Shown in pieces: positions 51,812 through 59,617 of a stretch of DNA of 64,000 nt. Source of the DNA: Halobellus inordinatus (GTDB lineage Archaea > Halobacteriota > Halobacteria > Halobacteriales > Haloferacaceae). The translations under genes and the position numbers were made by a program. The notes below the pieces were generated by a model. That model did no database searches and was not told where the DNA came from. It saw only the letters and a list, made by a program, of their open reading frames with translations. Numbering within the stretch: position 1 is the first letter of the stretch; the number at the start of each line of letters is the position of its first letter. The stretch covers positions 310,001-374,000 of the forward strand of contig NZ_JANHAV010000001.1 in assembly GCF_024464655.1 (NCBI RefSeq). The letters are read 5' to 3'.

Positions 51812-52726
51812 TCAGGCTGTCCCGTATACCTCGTCGCGAACCCAGTCGTACCCCTTGTCTTCGAGTTCTTCGGCCAGCGACGCGTCGCCGCTCTTGACGA
51901 CCTTCCCGTCCAGCATAATGTGGACGTGGTCGGGCTCGACGTACTCGAGGATGCGCTGGTAGTGCGTGATCTGGAGCACGCCCGTGCCCTGCTCGTCGCG
52001 GAGGGCGTTGATTCCCGCCGAGACGTCCTGCAGGCGGTCGATGTCCAGCCCGGAGTCGATCTCGTCGAGGACGGCGACCGACGGTTCGAGGATCGCGGCC
52101 TGCAGCACCTCGTTCTGTTTCTTCTCACCGCCGGAGAAGCCGGCGTTGAGATAGCGCTGCATAAACTTCTCGTCCATATCCAGCAGCTCCATCTTCTCTT
52201 TGAGGAGCTGTTGGAACTCGGCGACGCCGACCTCGCCCTCGTCGGCGGGGCCTTCCATCGGGGAGGTCTCGTAGCCGGCGTCTTCTTCTTCGCCCGCTGC
52301 TTCTTCGGCTTCGCCTTCGTCCTCGAAGAGCTCCTCGCGTTCCTCGAGTTTGGCGTTCAGTGCGGTCCGGAGGAAGTTCGTCATCGTGACGCCCTCGATC
52401 TCTGCGGGGTACTGGAAGCCGAGGAAGATACCGAGCGCGGCGCGCTCGTTCGGCTCCAGCTCGAGAAGATCCCACGTCAGTTTGTCCTCGGGGACGTCCT
52501 CGTCGACGTCGTTCTCGTCGAGATGGAGGAGGATCTCGCCGTCGGTGACCTCGTAGGCGGGATGTCCGGCGATGACCTTCGCCGTCGTCGACTTCCCGGA
52601 CCCGTTTGGACCCATCATCGCGTGGATCTCGCCGGATTTGACCTCCAGGTCAACGCCACGAAGAATCTGTTCGCCGCCTTCCTCCGCCACGTTCGCGTGG
52701 AGGTTCTTGATTTCGAGTGTAGCCAT
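51812..52726 (-). CDS. sufC: SUF complex ATPase SufC
   Basis: ABC-type ATPase: Walker A GPNGSGKST at residues 39-47, Q-loop LGFQYPAEIEG, signature SGGEKKQNE near 206 and Walker B VAVLDEIDSGLD. An acidic haloarchaeal insertion (EDEGEAEEAAGEEEDAG) sits between them. ATG at 52726, chosen because the family starts MATLEIKNL. It opens the sufCBD operon. The upstream region has AT-rich sequence and a 7 bp dyad, listed separately. Confidence 0.96.
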   Translation of the reverse strand: MATLEIKNLHANVAEEGGEQILRGVDLEVKSGEIHAMMGPNGSGKSTTAKVIAGHPAYEVTDGEILLHLDENDVDEDVPEDKLTWDLLELEPNERAALGIFLGFQYPAEIEGVTMTNFLRTALNAKLEEREELFEDEGEAEEAAGEEEDAGYETSPMEGPADEGEVGVAEFQQLLKEKMELLDMDEKFMQRYLNAGFSGGEKKQNEVLQAAILEPSVAVLDEIDSGLDIDRLQDVSAGINALRDEQGTGVLQITHYQRILEYVEPDHVHIMLDGKVVKSGDASLAEELEDKGYDWVRDEVYGTA

Positions 52727-52784
52727 CGTTGTTTCGTTGCCTCGTGTCCCTAAAGTGGGGTCTGGCACCCATAATGGTTACGCA

Positions 52785-52813
52785 TTCCCCAGTACACAGT
52801 TTATTGTGGGGAA
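52785..52813. promoter_or_regulatory. Dyad in the sufC upstream region, possible operator
   Basis: TTCCCCA (52785-52791) and TGGGGAA (52807-52813) form a 7 bp inverted repeat; AAAATATATTTTC at 52812-52824 is a possible TATA region. The left half, extended to CATTCCCCAGT, recurs at 58718-58728 in front of a winged-helix gene. Regulatory use is inferred. Confidence 0.4.
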
Positions 52814-52884
52814 AATATATTTTCGTTTTGCGAAACCGAATGTGGGTACGTGAGGTTCCTGCCGGTCGCGTTTGCTGACGTGCG

Positions 52885-55629
52885 TCAGACGAAACTGCCG
52901 AGTCCGGTCTGCTCCTGCCCGGATTTCACCTCGTCCCACGACATTCCGAGCGCTTCGATGATCCGCGCGATCGGTCCCTTCAGGGTCTTTTCGAGCATCA
53001 CGTCCCAGTCGACCTCGAACTCTTCGGGGAGTTGGTCGTCATACTCGACACAGATGACGTCGGGATCGCGTTTGAACTCTCCGTAGAGGACGTCGCGCTG
53101 CGGATCGAACCTCTCCTCGTCTTCCATCCGTCGGAACCACGAGGGATGGACTTTCTCCAGGTAGATCCGCTTCGGTTTCGAGCCGCGCCCGAAGTTCGTC
53201 CCCAGGAACTCGTTCGCGTACTTCGCGCCGCGGACCTGCGCGGTCGCGGTGTCGTAGGCGTCCAGCCGCTTGCCGATCCCGCCGGGGATGCCGATCTCGT
53301 CGACGGGGATCTCGCCCGACTCGAAGTCGCTGATGATCTCGTGGAGGTAGTCGGCGATCTCGTCGGTCTCCTCCCCGTGGACAATCATCTCGATGACGCG
53401 CTTTTGCACCTCTTTGGTGATCGGCGCGATGTCCGAGCGCTTGTACTCGAAGCCCGTGATGTCGATGTCGTCGACGTCCTTCCCTTCCTTCCAGACGATG
53501 TGGCCCGCGTAGCGCTTTTTCTTTCCTGCTTGGAAGAACCGCCGATAGAGCTTCTCGAACTCGATCTGGAAGCGGTGTTCCTCGGCGTCGAGTTCCCGCG
53601 CTGCGAACTCGTCGTAGGAGTCGTTGATGTACTCCTCCAACTCGAAGGACTGCTCTATGGCTTCTTCCTTACTGACGTCACCGCCGAGTTCCAGCATCAC
53701 CGAGTCGGTGTCGCCATAGATGACTTCCTTGCCGAGTTCGTTCGCGGCCTCCGCCGTGTGTTCGATCACGTCACGACCCGTCGCAGTGACGGCAGCACCC
53801 ATCTCCTTGTCGTAGAGGCGGAACCGATCCCAGCCCAGGACGCCGTACAGCGAGTTCATAATCACCTTGACAGCCGCCTGCTGGCGGTCGTACTGCTCGT
53901 AGGCCGGCGTATCGGGATCGTTCTCGTTCCGCAGGGCCTTCTTCTCCTCGCGCTCTGCGAGGAGGTCGTCGATCATCTCGCGGATGATCCCGTCCGGTTC
54001 GCGCCGGAAGTACGTCCCGTTGGGTGCCTGGAACGTGTCGCCGTCGTAGCTTTCGGGGTCGACCTTCGTCTCCGGCGACGCGTTGATCGTCACCATACAC
54101 ATCGGATAGAGGCTCTTCAGGTCGAGCACGGTGACGTTCTCTTTGACGCCGGTGATCGGATCGAAGACGGCCCCGCCCTCGTAGTCCTCGGCGTCGGCCT
54201 GGCCCTTCGACGGGAGGGCGAAGCGGCCGTGCGCCTCGTGGAGAATGTAGATGTCGACGGTGTCGCCCGGCGTCGTCGCGTCTTCGAGCTTACAACCGAC
54301 GAACGTCCGCACCTCGTCCCAGAAGGCGATGACGTCCTGTTTGCGGTCGATCTCGACGCAGAGTTCGACGTCGCGAACGTTGTACTCCAGCAGACGTTCG
54401 GGCTCTTGCTCCCAGAGGTCGCCGATGTCGCCCGCGTAGCGCTCTTTCCCCACGTCGAGTTCGAGTTCGCCCACGGCGTCGAGCCGATAGGACTCCAGTT
54501 CCGTGAACTGCGTGCGCTTGTAGGCGTACAGGAGGTCGAAGACGACGCGGCCTTTCACGTTCGGGCCACCCCAGCCGCTGCGCCAGACCTCGCCGATGCG
54601 GGAGAACCGCGCGGGGTCGAGGTCGTACTCCGAGGTCGGATCGATGACCTCCATTCGATCGAGGAGGTACGGCATATCGAAGTCCTCGAAGTTCCAACCG
54701 GTCAGCACGTCCGGGTCCGTTTCCTCGATGTAGGTGAGGAACGCGTCGAGCATCGCATCCTCGCGCTCGAAGGATCGAACGTCGATGTCGGTGTCCTCGC
54801 GCAGCGGTTCGTACGCGTCGAGGTCGTCAGGAGAGTCGACGCCCGCGGCGGCCTCCGGAGCGTCGTAGAGCCACGCAGTGTACTCGTCGCGTTCGGAGTC
54901 GTGGCTGGTGAGACAGACGATCGGCTCTTCGCCGTCCTCGGGAAAGCCCGAGCGGTCGTCGACCTCGATGTCGAAGGTGTTCACGCGCAGCGGCGCTTCG
55001 ACCTCGACGGGTTCGATCTCGTCGTGCGGGATCTGGATCGCATCTGCTTTCCCGTCGCTATCGTCGCCATCGTCGCCGCCGTCACCGAGACGTCGCTCGG
55101 GAACGCGGATACCGCTCTTGACGTCCTTGTCGATGAGCAGGCGGTTCGGAAAGAGGATGTCCGCCTCGTAGTGTTCGAACTCGTCGCGGACCTGGCCGAC
55201 GTCCCGCGGCGTCCGGGTGCAGATCTTCGTCAGTTCCTCACCCCGGATACTCTCGTAGCCCTCCTCCGTTCGCGTGATGACGTCCTTGTCGAGTTTGTCG
55301 TCGTCGAGCGTCTCGGTCGGCGCGTAGAAGTACGGCTCGAACCCGAGCACGCGGACGTGTTCGGTCTCGCCGTCGGGCGTCCGACCGAAGACGTGCAGGA
55401 CGGGATACTCCCGACGGCTGCTGCCCTCGACGGAGTAGTTGACCTGCGTCACCATCAGTTCGACCGTGCCGTCGGCGTCGGGAAAGCGGATGTCCTCGGC
55501 GTCGACGACTTCCGAGACGTGCTGTGTGCCGTTGCCGGCGACGGCCACCGCTTCCGCGTCCGGCCGGGCGTCGTCGGCGGTGTCGTCGCCACCGCCCCCC
55601 CAGTCGTCCGTAAGCCCTGCCTGTTCCAT
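52885..55629 (-). CDS. polB: Family B replicative DNA polymerase
   Basis: 914 aa, the main archaeal PolB. Exonuclease motif NTFDIEVDD, with later exonuclease motifs WNFEDFDMPY and EYNVRDVELC. Polymerase motifs DLKSLYPM, the KVIMNSLYGVLG helix and YGDTDSV are intact. No intein interrupts these motifs, which are frequent intein sites in haloarchaeal polB. The C-terminus QTGLGSFV is a PCNA-binding (PIP) box. An acidic loop near residue 185 (GDGGDDGDDSDGKADA) is a haloarchaeal feature. The ATG at 55629 was preferred over one 13 codons upstream. Confidence 0.97.
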   Translation of the reverse strand: MEQAGLTDDWGGGGDDTADDARPDAEAVAVAGNGTQHVSEVVDAEDIRFPDADGTVELMVTQVNYSVEGSSRREYPVLHVFGRTPDGETEHVRVLGFEPYFYAPTETLDDDKLDKDVITRTEEGYESIRGEELTKICTRTPRDVGQVRDEFEHYEADILFPNRLLIDKDVKSGIRVPERRLGDGGDDGDDSDGKADAIQIPHDEIEPVEVEAPLRVNTFDIEVDDRSGFPEDGEEPIVCLTSHDSERDEYTAWLYDAPEAAAGVDSPDDLDAYEPLREDTDIDVRSFEREDAMLDAFLTYIEETDPDVLTGWNFEDFDMPYLLDRMEVIDPTSEYDLDPARFSRIGEVWRSGWGGPNVKGRVVFDLLYAYKRTQFTELESYRLDAVGELELDVGKERYAGDIGDLWEQEPERLLEYNVRDVELCVEIDRKQDVIAFWDEVRTFVGCKLEDATTPGDTVDIYILHEAHGRFALPSKGQADAEDYEGGAVFDPITGVKENVTVLDLKSLYPMCMVTINASPETKVDPESYDGDTFQAPNGTYFRREPDGIIREMIDDLLAEREEKKALRNENDPDTPAYEQYDRQQAAVKVIMNSLYGVLGWDRFRLYDKEMGAAVTATGRDVIEHTAEAANELGKEVIYGDTDSVMLELGGDVSKEEAIEQSFELEEYINDSYDEFAARELDAEEHRFQIEFEKLYRRFFQAGKKKRYAGHIVWKEGKDVDDIDITGFEYKRSDIAPITKEVQKRVIEMIVHGEETDEIADYLHEIISDFESGEIPVDEIGIPGGIGKRLDAYDTATAQVRGAKYANEFLGTNFGRGSKPKRIYLEKVHPSWFRRMEDEERFDPQRDVLYGEFKRDPDVICVEYDDQLPEEFEVDWDVMLEKTLKGPIARIIEALGMSWDEVKSGQEQTGLGSFV

Positions 55630-55930
55630 AGGGGCGCTTTCGGCATTCCCGAGTAAAAGCTTCGGCATTGTGTCCGTCGCGTGTACCCGGATTCCGCCAT
55701 TTACGTTCGCTAACGCCTCGTCTCCTTGCCGACCGCCCCTCGACTGATAGGGATTATCGTAACTGTTTGGAGATTCTCGCCGTACCGTCCGGCGAGAAAT
55801 CTATGCGGACTTACGATAGTCCCTATGATCATCCTTCCGCCGACCGTCTCGGCGGATCGTCGGTTTCTCCGCGACGGGTTCCGGATCGGACGCAAGACCT
55901 ATAGTGTGTTATGTCATACCACAGGCTACG
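55630..55930. other. Divergent region between polB and a small gene
   Basis: About 300 bases that include family A copy 6 (55748-55825). TATAGTGTGTTATG at 55900-55913 lies about 20-30 bases before the next gene and may be its promoter. The polB promoter was not identified with certainty; AGTAAAAGCTT at 55652-55662 is the AT-richest part. Confidence 0.5.
55748..55825. mobile_element. Family A palindromic element, copy 6 (78 bp)
   Basis: Ends TAGGGATTATCGTAA and TTACGATAGTCCCTA, flanked by TGA at 55745-55747 and 55826-55828. It sits in the divergent polB intergenic region, not at a stop codon. Confidence 0.85.
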
Positions 55931-56119
55931 ATGGTCGACCCTGCAGACTCCGAGCGGACGGATCGGTCGCCAGCCGCGCCAGCGCGCCTGGGCGAAGCGA
56001 ACGGACTCGACGACGTCGAGTCCTACGAGGTCGACGGCGGGATCGTGTTTTACGATCCGCAGAATCCGCTCGCGTGGGTCGAAGCGGCCCGGACGGTGAC
56101 GCTCGCCGAGTACTGTTAG
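55931..56119 (+). CDS. Small acidic haloarchaeal protein (DUF7331-like), 62 aa
   Basis: The protein starts MVDPADSERTDR and contains the compact block DVESYEVDGGIVFYDPQNPL and AWVEAARTVTLAEYC. The second half looks like a small folded beta-hairpin plus helix ending in a cysteine. ATG at 55931, since upstream in-frame sequence is not protein-like. Co-directional with the next gene at 64 bases. No function is known. Confidence 0.7.
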   Translation: MVDPADSERTDRSPAAPARLGEANGLDDVESYEVDGGIVFYDPQNPLAWVEAARTVTLAEYC

Positions 56120-56183
56120 CCCGCTCGTCGCTCTCTTTCGGCGGAACGAACTGTTTTTGCGGCGCCCGCCCCTCGAGTCGACC

Positions 56184-56657
56184 GTGCCGACGGATTTCGA
56201 CGAGTGGCTCGAAGAACCGAACGAGCCCAACCCCGAAGACCGGTGGGGAGACCCCGAGAACGACCTCGTTTCTATCCCGTCGGTCGAGACGTCGGGGGAC
56301 GAAGATGCCGCCGGCATCGACGCCGACGGCGACCTCGCGAAGTTCTTCTGGGCCACGGTCATCTACGCCAACGTCGCGCTCGCAGGCGTCAGCCTCGGCC
56401 TGCTGCTCATCGCGTTCCGTAGTCAGTGGACTTGGGGCGGCGGGGCCGTCGTCGTCGGCCTCTTCGCACTCTACCGGACGTACGATCTCTATCGGACGTA
56501 CCAAGAGCACGTCGCAGACAGCGACGAGAGCACGCCCGACGCAGCTGCTGACGGGACGGTAGATACAGACTCTGACGGGGCGAAAGACGGAGATTCTGCC
56601 GGTGCGGCAAACGCGGACGCCGATACCGCGGGCGCCGGTCCGGACGAACATCAGTGA
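56184..56657 (+). CDS. Two-helix membrane protein (DUF7322-like), 157 aa
   Basis: GTG start (VPTDFDEWLEEPNEPNPEDRW), an acidic N-terminal domain, then two helices ATVIYANVALAGVSLGLLLIA and GAVVVGLFALYRTYDLYRTY, and a long acidic Asp/Ala-rich tail. The GTG was chosen because the frame upstream is arginine-rich. A four-base-scale spacing to the neighbours suggests an operon with the next gene. No function is known. Confidence 0.75.
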   Translation: MPTDFDEWLEEPNEPNPEDRWGDPENDLVSIPSVETSGDEDAAGIDADGDLAKFFWATVIYANVALAGVSLGLLLIAFRSQWTWGGGAVVVGLFALYRTYDLYRTYQEHVADSDESTPDAAADGTVDTDSDGAKDGDSAGAANADADTAGAGPDEHQ

Positions 56658-56707
56658 TCGCGTCCGCCAGCGCAACTGATAAGCGCCGCTCGGGCCAGGT
56701 CACGACT

Positions 56708-57151
56708 ATGCAGACCGTCCGCGACGACGCCGGTGATCGGTATCTCTTGGTCAAGCGCTCGGCCGAATCGAGTCGCGTGCGCGATCCGGAGACCGGCGAG
56801 GAACGGTACCTCCCCAACGACGCGTTGACCGTCGAGGACGATGCGCCACTTTCGGTCGCCGCTCGCGCCGTCCCCGAGGCGGTCCGACGCGTCGCCACGG
56901 CCGCACACGACGACCGCTCGCTTGGACTGCTCGTCGAACTCGCCGATCGCGGCCCGCTCTCGGTGGTCGAACTCCTCGATTCCTACGACCTCTGTGAGTC
57001 GGATCTTCACGGCCTCCTCGGTGAGTTCCGCGCGGCAGGGCTCCTCACCGAGACGACGGTCTACGGCGAGCGCGGCTACGACGCCACCGAGACGACGCGC
57101 CGTGCGGTCGCGATGCTTCGAGGCGCCGAAGACGACGGTAACAGCGAGTAA
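56708..57151 (+). CDS. Winged-helix-like protein (DUF7346-like), 147 aa
   Basis: The N-terminal part has a strand-rich segment (RYLLVKRSAESSRVRDPETG) and the C-terminal half reads as a helix-turn-helix: LLVELADRGPLSVVELLDSY, DLCESDLHGLLGEFRAAGLL and TETTVYGERGYDA as a wing. Such proteins are often DNA-binding in haloarchaea. ATG at 56708. It may regulate neighbouring genes, but no target can be named. Confidence 0.75.
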   Translation: MQTVRDDAGDRYLLVKRSAESSRVRDPETGEERYLPNDALTVEDDAPLSVAARAVPEAVRRVATAAHDDRSLGLLVELADRGPLSVVELLDSYDLCESDLHGLLGEFRAAGLLTETTVYGERGYDATETTRRAVAMLRGAEDDGNSE

Positions 57152-57246
57152 TCGACAGTAGCCGACAGTGGTCGGCGATAATCGACGCACGGCTCCGTCC
57201 CGTCGATTCTGAACAGCAGAAAGAAGCCCGGAGAGACGCCGCCGAA

Positions 57247-58464
57247 TCAGGCGAACGCGCGGCTCGCGTCGCCGTCGGCGCTCGCGTCGGCCTGGATCTT
57301 CTCCCAGGCTTCGACGAAGTCGGCCATCGTGATCTCCGTCCGGTCGTCGCGGATGGCGAACATCCCGGCCTCCGTGCAGATCGCTTTGATGTCGGCACCC
57401 GAGGCCTCGCCGGTCAGTTCGGCCAGCCGGTCGAAATCGACGTCGTCGGCGACGTTCATATCGCGCGTGTGGATCTGGAAGATGATCGCGCGACCTTCCT
57501 GGCCGGGCTTGGGGACTTCGATGAGGCGGTCGAAGCGGCCGGGGCGGAGGATCGCCTCGTCGAGCATATCGAAGCGGTTCGTCGCCGCGATGATGCGGAT
57601 GTCACCGCGCTCGTCGAAGCCGTCCATCTCAGAGAGCAGTTGCATCATCGTGCGCTGGACCTCGGCGTCGCCGGAGGTCTTCGAGTCCGTCCGCTTGGAG
57701 GCGATCGCGTCGATCTCGTCGATGAAGAGGACCGCCGGCTCGTTCTCGCGGGCCACCTCGAAGAGGTCGCGAACGAGCTTTGCGCCCTCGCCGATGAACT
57801 TGTGGACGAGTTCGGAGCCGGCCATCTTGATGAACGTCGCGTCCGTCTGGTTGGCGACGGCCTTCGCTAGCATCGTCTTGCCGGTGCCCGGCGGACCGTA
57901 GAGCAGGACGCCCGAGGGCGGCTGGATGCCGACCTTCTCGAACATCTCGGGCGATTCCAGCGGCATCTCGACGGTCTCGCGCACCTCCTGCATCTGCTCT
58001 TCGAGGCCACCGATGTCCTGGTAGGTGACGTCCGGGCTGTGATCGACCTGCATCACCCGGGCGCGGACGTCGGTCTCGTTGTCGAGACGCTTGACGACCG
58101 AGAGCGAGTTGTTGACGGCGACGCGCGCGTCGGGTTCGAGGTCCTCGCGCATCTCGTCTGTCACCTCGGTGAGCGCCTCCTGGTTGTTGCCGTGCTGTTT
58201 GATCACGACGCCGTCGTCGGTGATCTCTTGGACGGTGGCGACGAAAAGCGGCGACTGCTTGAGCTTCTTGTTCTCGTGTGTGAGCCGCTCGAGCTTCTGC
58301 TGGTACTTGTTGTTCTCGGCGTTCGCGTCCAGCAGCTTGTCCCGCATCTCCTCGTTTTGGGACTCGAGAATATCGAGGCGCTCTCTGAGCGCCTGGATCT
58401 TCTCCTGCTGCGACGCCGCCTCCTCGTCGTAGGGGAGCTCGACGTCGTCCACAGTGTCAGTCAT
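57247..58464 (-). CDS. pan: Proteasome-activating nucleotidase (PAN)
   Basis: AAA+ ATPase that unfolds proteins for the archaeal 20S proteasome. An N-terminal coiled coil (about residues 17-70) precedes the OB domain (PLFVATVQEITDDGVVIKQH). The ATPase domain has Walker A GPPGTGKT at 190-197, Walker B LFIDEID at 246-252 and the arginine fingers of the AAA family. The C-terminus ends RAFA: its hydrophobic-Phe-X differs from the usual hydrophobic-Tyr-X docking motif. ATG at 58464, with a GGAGGG RBS-like element just upstream. Confidence 0.95.
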   Translation of the reverse strand: MTDTVDDVELPYDEEAASQQEKIQALRERLDILESQNEEMRDKLLDANAENNKYQQKLERLTHENKKLKQSPLFVATVQEITDDGVVIKQHGNNQEALTEVTDEMREDLEPDARVAVNNSLSVVKRLDNETDVRARVMQVDHSPDVTYQDIGGLEEQMQEVRETVEMPLESPEMFEKVGIQPPSGVLLYGPPGTGKTMLAKAVANQTDATFIKMAGSELVHKFIGEGAKLVRDLFEVARENEPAVLFIDEIDAIASKRTDSKTSGDAEVQRTMMQLLSEMDGFDERGDIRIIAATNRFDMLDEAILRPGRFDRLIEVPKPGQEGRAIIFQIHTRDMNVADDVDFDRLAELTGEASGADIKAICTEAGMFAIRDDRTEITMADFVEAWEKIQADASADGDASRAFA

Positions 58465-58739
58465 CACCCTCCGTAGGATGTGGCTTCATAAGAGACTTCG
58501 GGTGAGCGAACCCGTACCATAGTCGGATCCGCCGCGCTGTGGGAGCGCTGTCTCTCCGGCGGCCTCCGAACGTACCCGAACGAGCAAGGAGACCCGTTAC
58601 TCGCTCATTCGCTGGTAACAGTGGGATGATGCGTCAAATCGGGGCAGAACGAGCTGTGTCCCGAGACAAAATAATTATTAGAATGCATATTTTGATACAG
58701 TAAATATTATCAGTCTACATTCCCCAGTGAGAGATACGA

Positions 58740-59003
58740 ATGAGCACCACCGAGGCACTCGCCCCCGAAGAGGAGTCGACCGACCGCTGGGACCCGGTCC
58801 GCGAGATGCCGCCGAGTGCGAAACTCGTCGCCAAGGTCCTCGATTACAACGACACGCTGACCCAGAGCCAACTCGCAGAGGAGACGCTTCTCCCGCCGCG
58901 GACCGTTCGCTACGCGCTCTCGCGACTCGAAGACGCCGGCGTCGTCGACTCGCGCTTCTCGTTCACCGACGCCCGCAAGCGGCTGTACACGCTGAACCTC
59001 TGA
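58740..59003 (+). CDS. Winged-helix transcriptional regulator, 87 aa
   Basis: The body SAKLVAKVLDYNDTLTQSQLAEETLLPPRTV reads as helix 1, then the classical helix-turn-helix with recognition helix RTVRYALSRLEDAGVVDSR and a wing SFTDARKRLYTL. The layout is MarR/TrmB-like, small enough to be a stand-alone DNA-binding domain. Its upstream region is AT-rich (AAATATTATC at 58701-58710) and contains CATTCCCCAGT, shared with the sufC upstream region. The TGA stop at 59001-59003 is the left duplication of family A copy 7. Confidence 0.88.
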   Translation: MSTTEALAPEEESTDRWDPVREMPPSAKLVAKVLDYNDTLTQSQLAEETLLPPRTVRYALSRLEDAGVVDSRFSFTDARKRLYTLNL

Positions 59004-59081
59004 TAGGGATTATCGTAACTGTTCGGAGGTTCCCGCCGTACCGTCCGGCGAGAAATCTATGCGGACTTACGATCATCCCTA
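59004..59081. mobile_element. Family A palindromic element, copy 7 (78 bp)
   Basis: Ends TAGGGATTATCGTAA and TTACGATCATCCCTA. Left flank TGA (59001-59003) is the stop codon of the winged-helix gene. The right flank is CGA, one base off a perfect TGA duplication, so this copy may be somewhat older. Confidence 0.8.
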
Positions 59082-59128
59082 CGAGGAGTCTCCGGAAGTT
59101 CAAGTAGCAACGCGGCGCCATCGACGCC

Positions 59129-59617
59129 GTGTCAGAACCGTCGCCCGATTCCGTCCGACGTTCGCTCCGTGCGCTCACAGAGGGGTCCGCGCCCGCCCGA
59201 CTGACGCCCACTGCGCCCGACCCTGGTTGTGACGCCGAAGGCCCCGAAACCGGACTTGTCGGTGCGGAAGCTGTGGTCGCCGACACCGAAGACGCCGAGG
59301 ACGTAATCTCCGACGCAGAGGGTGCAGTCTCGTGTGCGTGCGCGGGCGCGAGATTCGTCGCTGCGGGTCGGCTGTCGGCGCTCGACGCCGCGGTCCGGAC
59401 GGCGACGCGGTGTGGCACAGCCGAATTAGCACGCCGCGGACGAACCGCGAGCGCGACGCTGCGACGATTCGCGACCGCCCTGAGGGGCCACGATGACAGT
59501 CCTCGATCCGCCGGCGTCGCCTCCGACGCCGACTGTCCGCCGGCGTCCGACGACGACCACTTTCACTCCGCTCGCGGAACCGTTTTAGGACGCAGCGGTC
59601 AAGATCCGGGCAGATGA
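59129..59617 (+). CDS. Hypothetical protein upstream of mre11, 162 aa
   Basis: GTG start, acidic middle and an alanine-rich helix near residues 74-110 (ARFVAAGRLSALDAAVRTAT). The gene overlaps the mre11 ATG by four bases (59614-59617), so the two are probably translated together. CACAG-type cysteines appear (SCACAGARF), but no known zinc-finger spacing. The family is not recognised; a role in the Mre11-Rad50 pathway is suggested only by coupling. Confidence 0.65.
   Translation: MSEPSPDSVRRSLRALTEGSAPARLTPTAPDPGCDAEGPETGLVGAEAVVADTEDAEDVISDAEGAVSCACAGARFVAAGRLSALDAAVRTATRCGTAELARRGRTASATLRRFATALRGHDDSPRSAGVASDADCPPASDDDHFHSARGTVLGRSGQDPGR

Noticed and set aside
50078-52753. 891-codon open frame antisense to sufB and sufC
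   Set aside because: Shadow of two real genes with the same composition artefact.
53032-55656. 874-codon open frame antisense to polB
   Set aside because: Mirror of the polB codons; polB has intact catalytic motifs and the reverse frame has no recognisable features.
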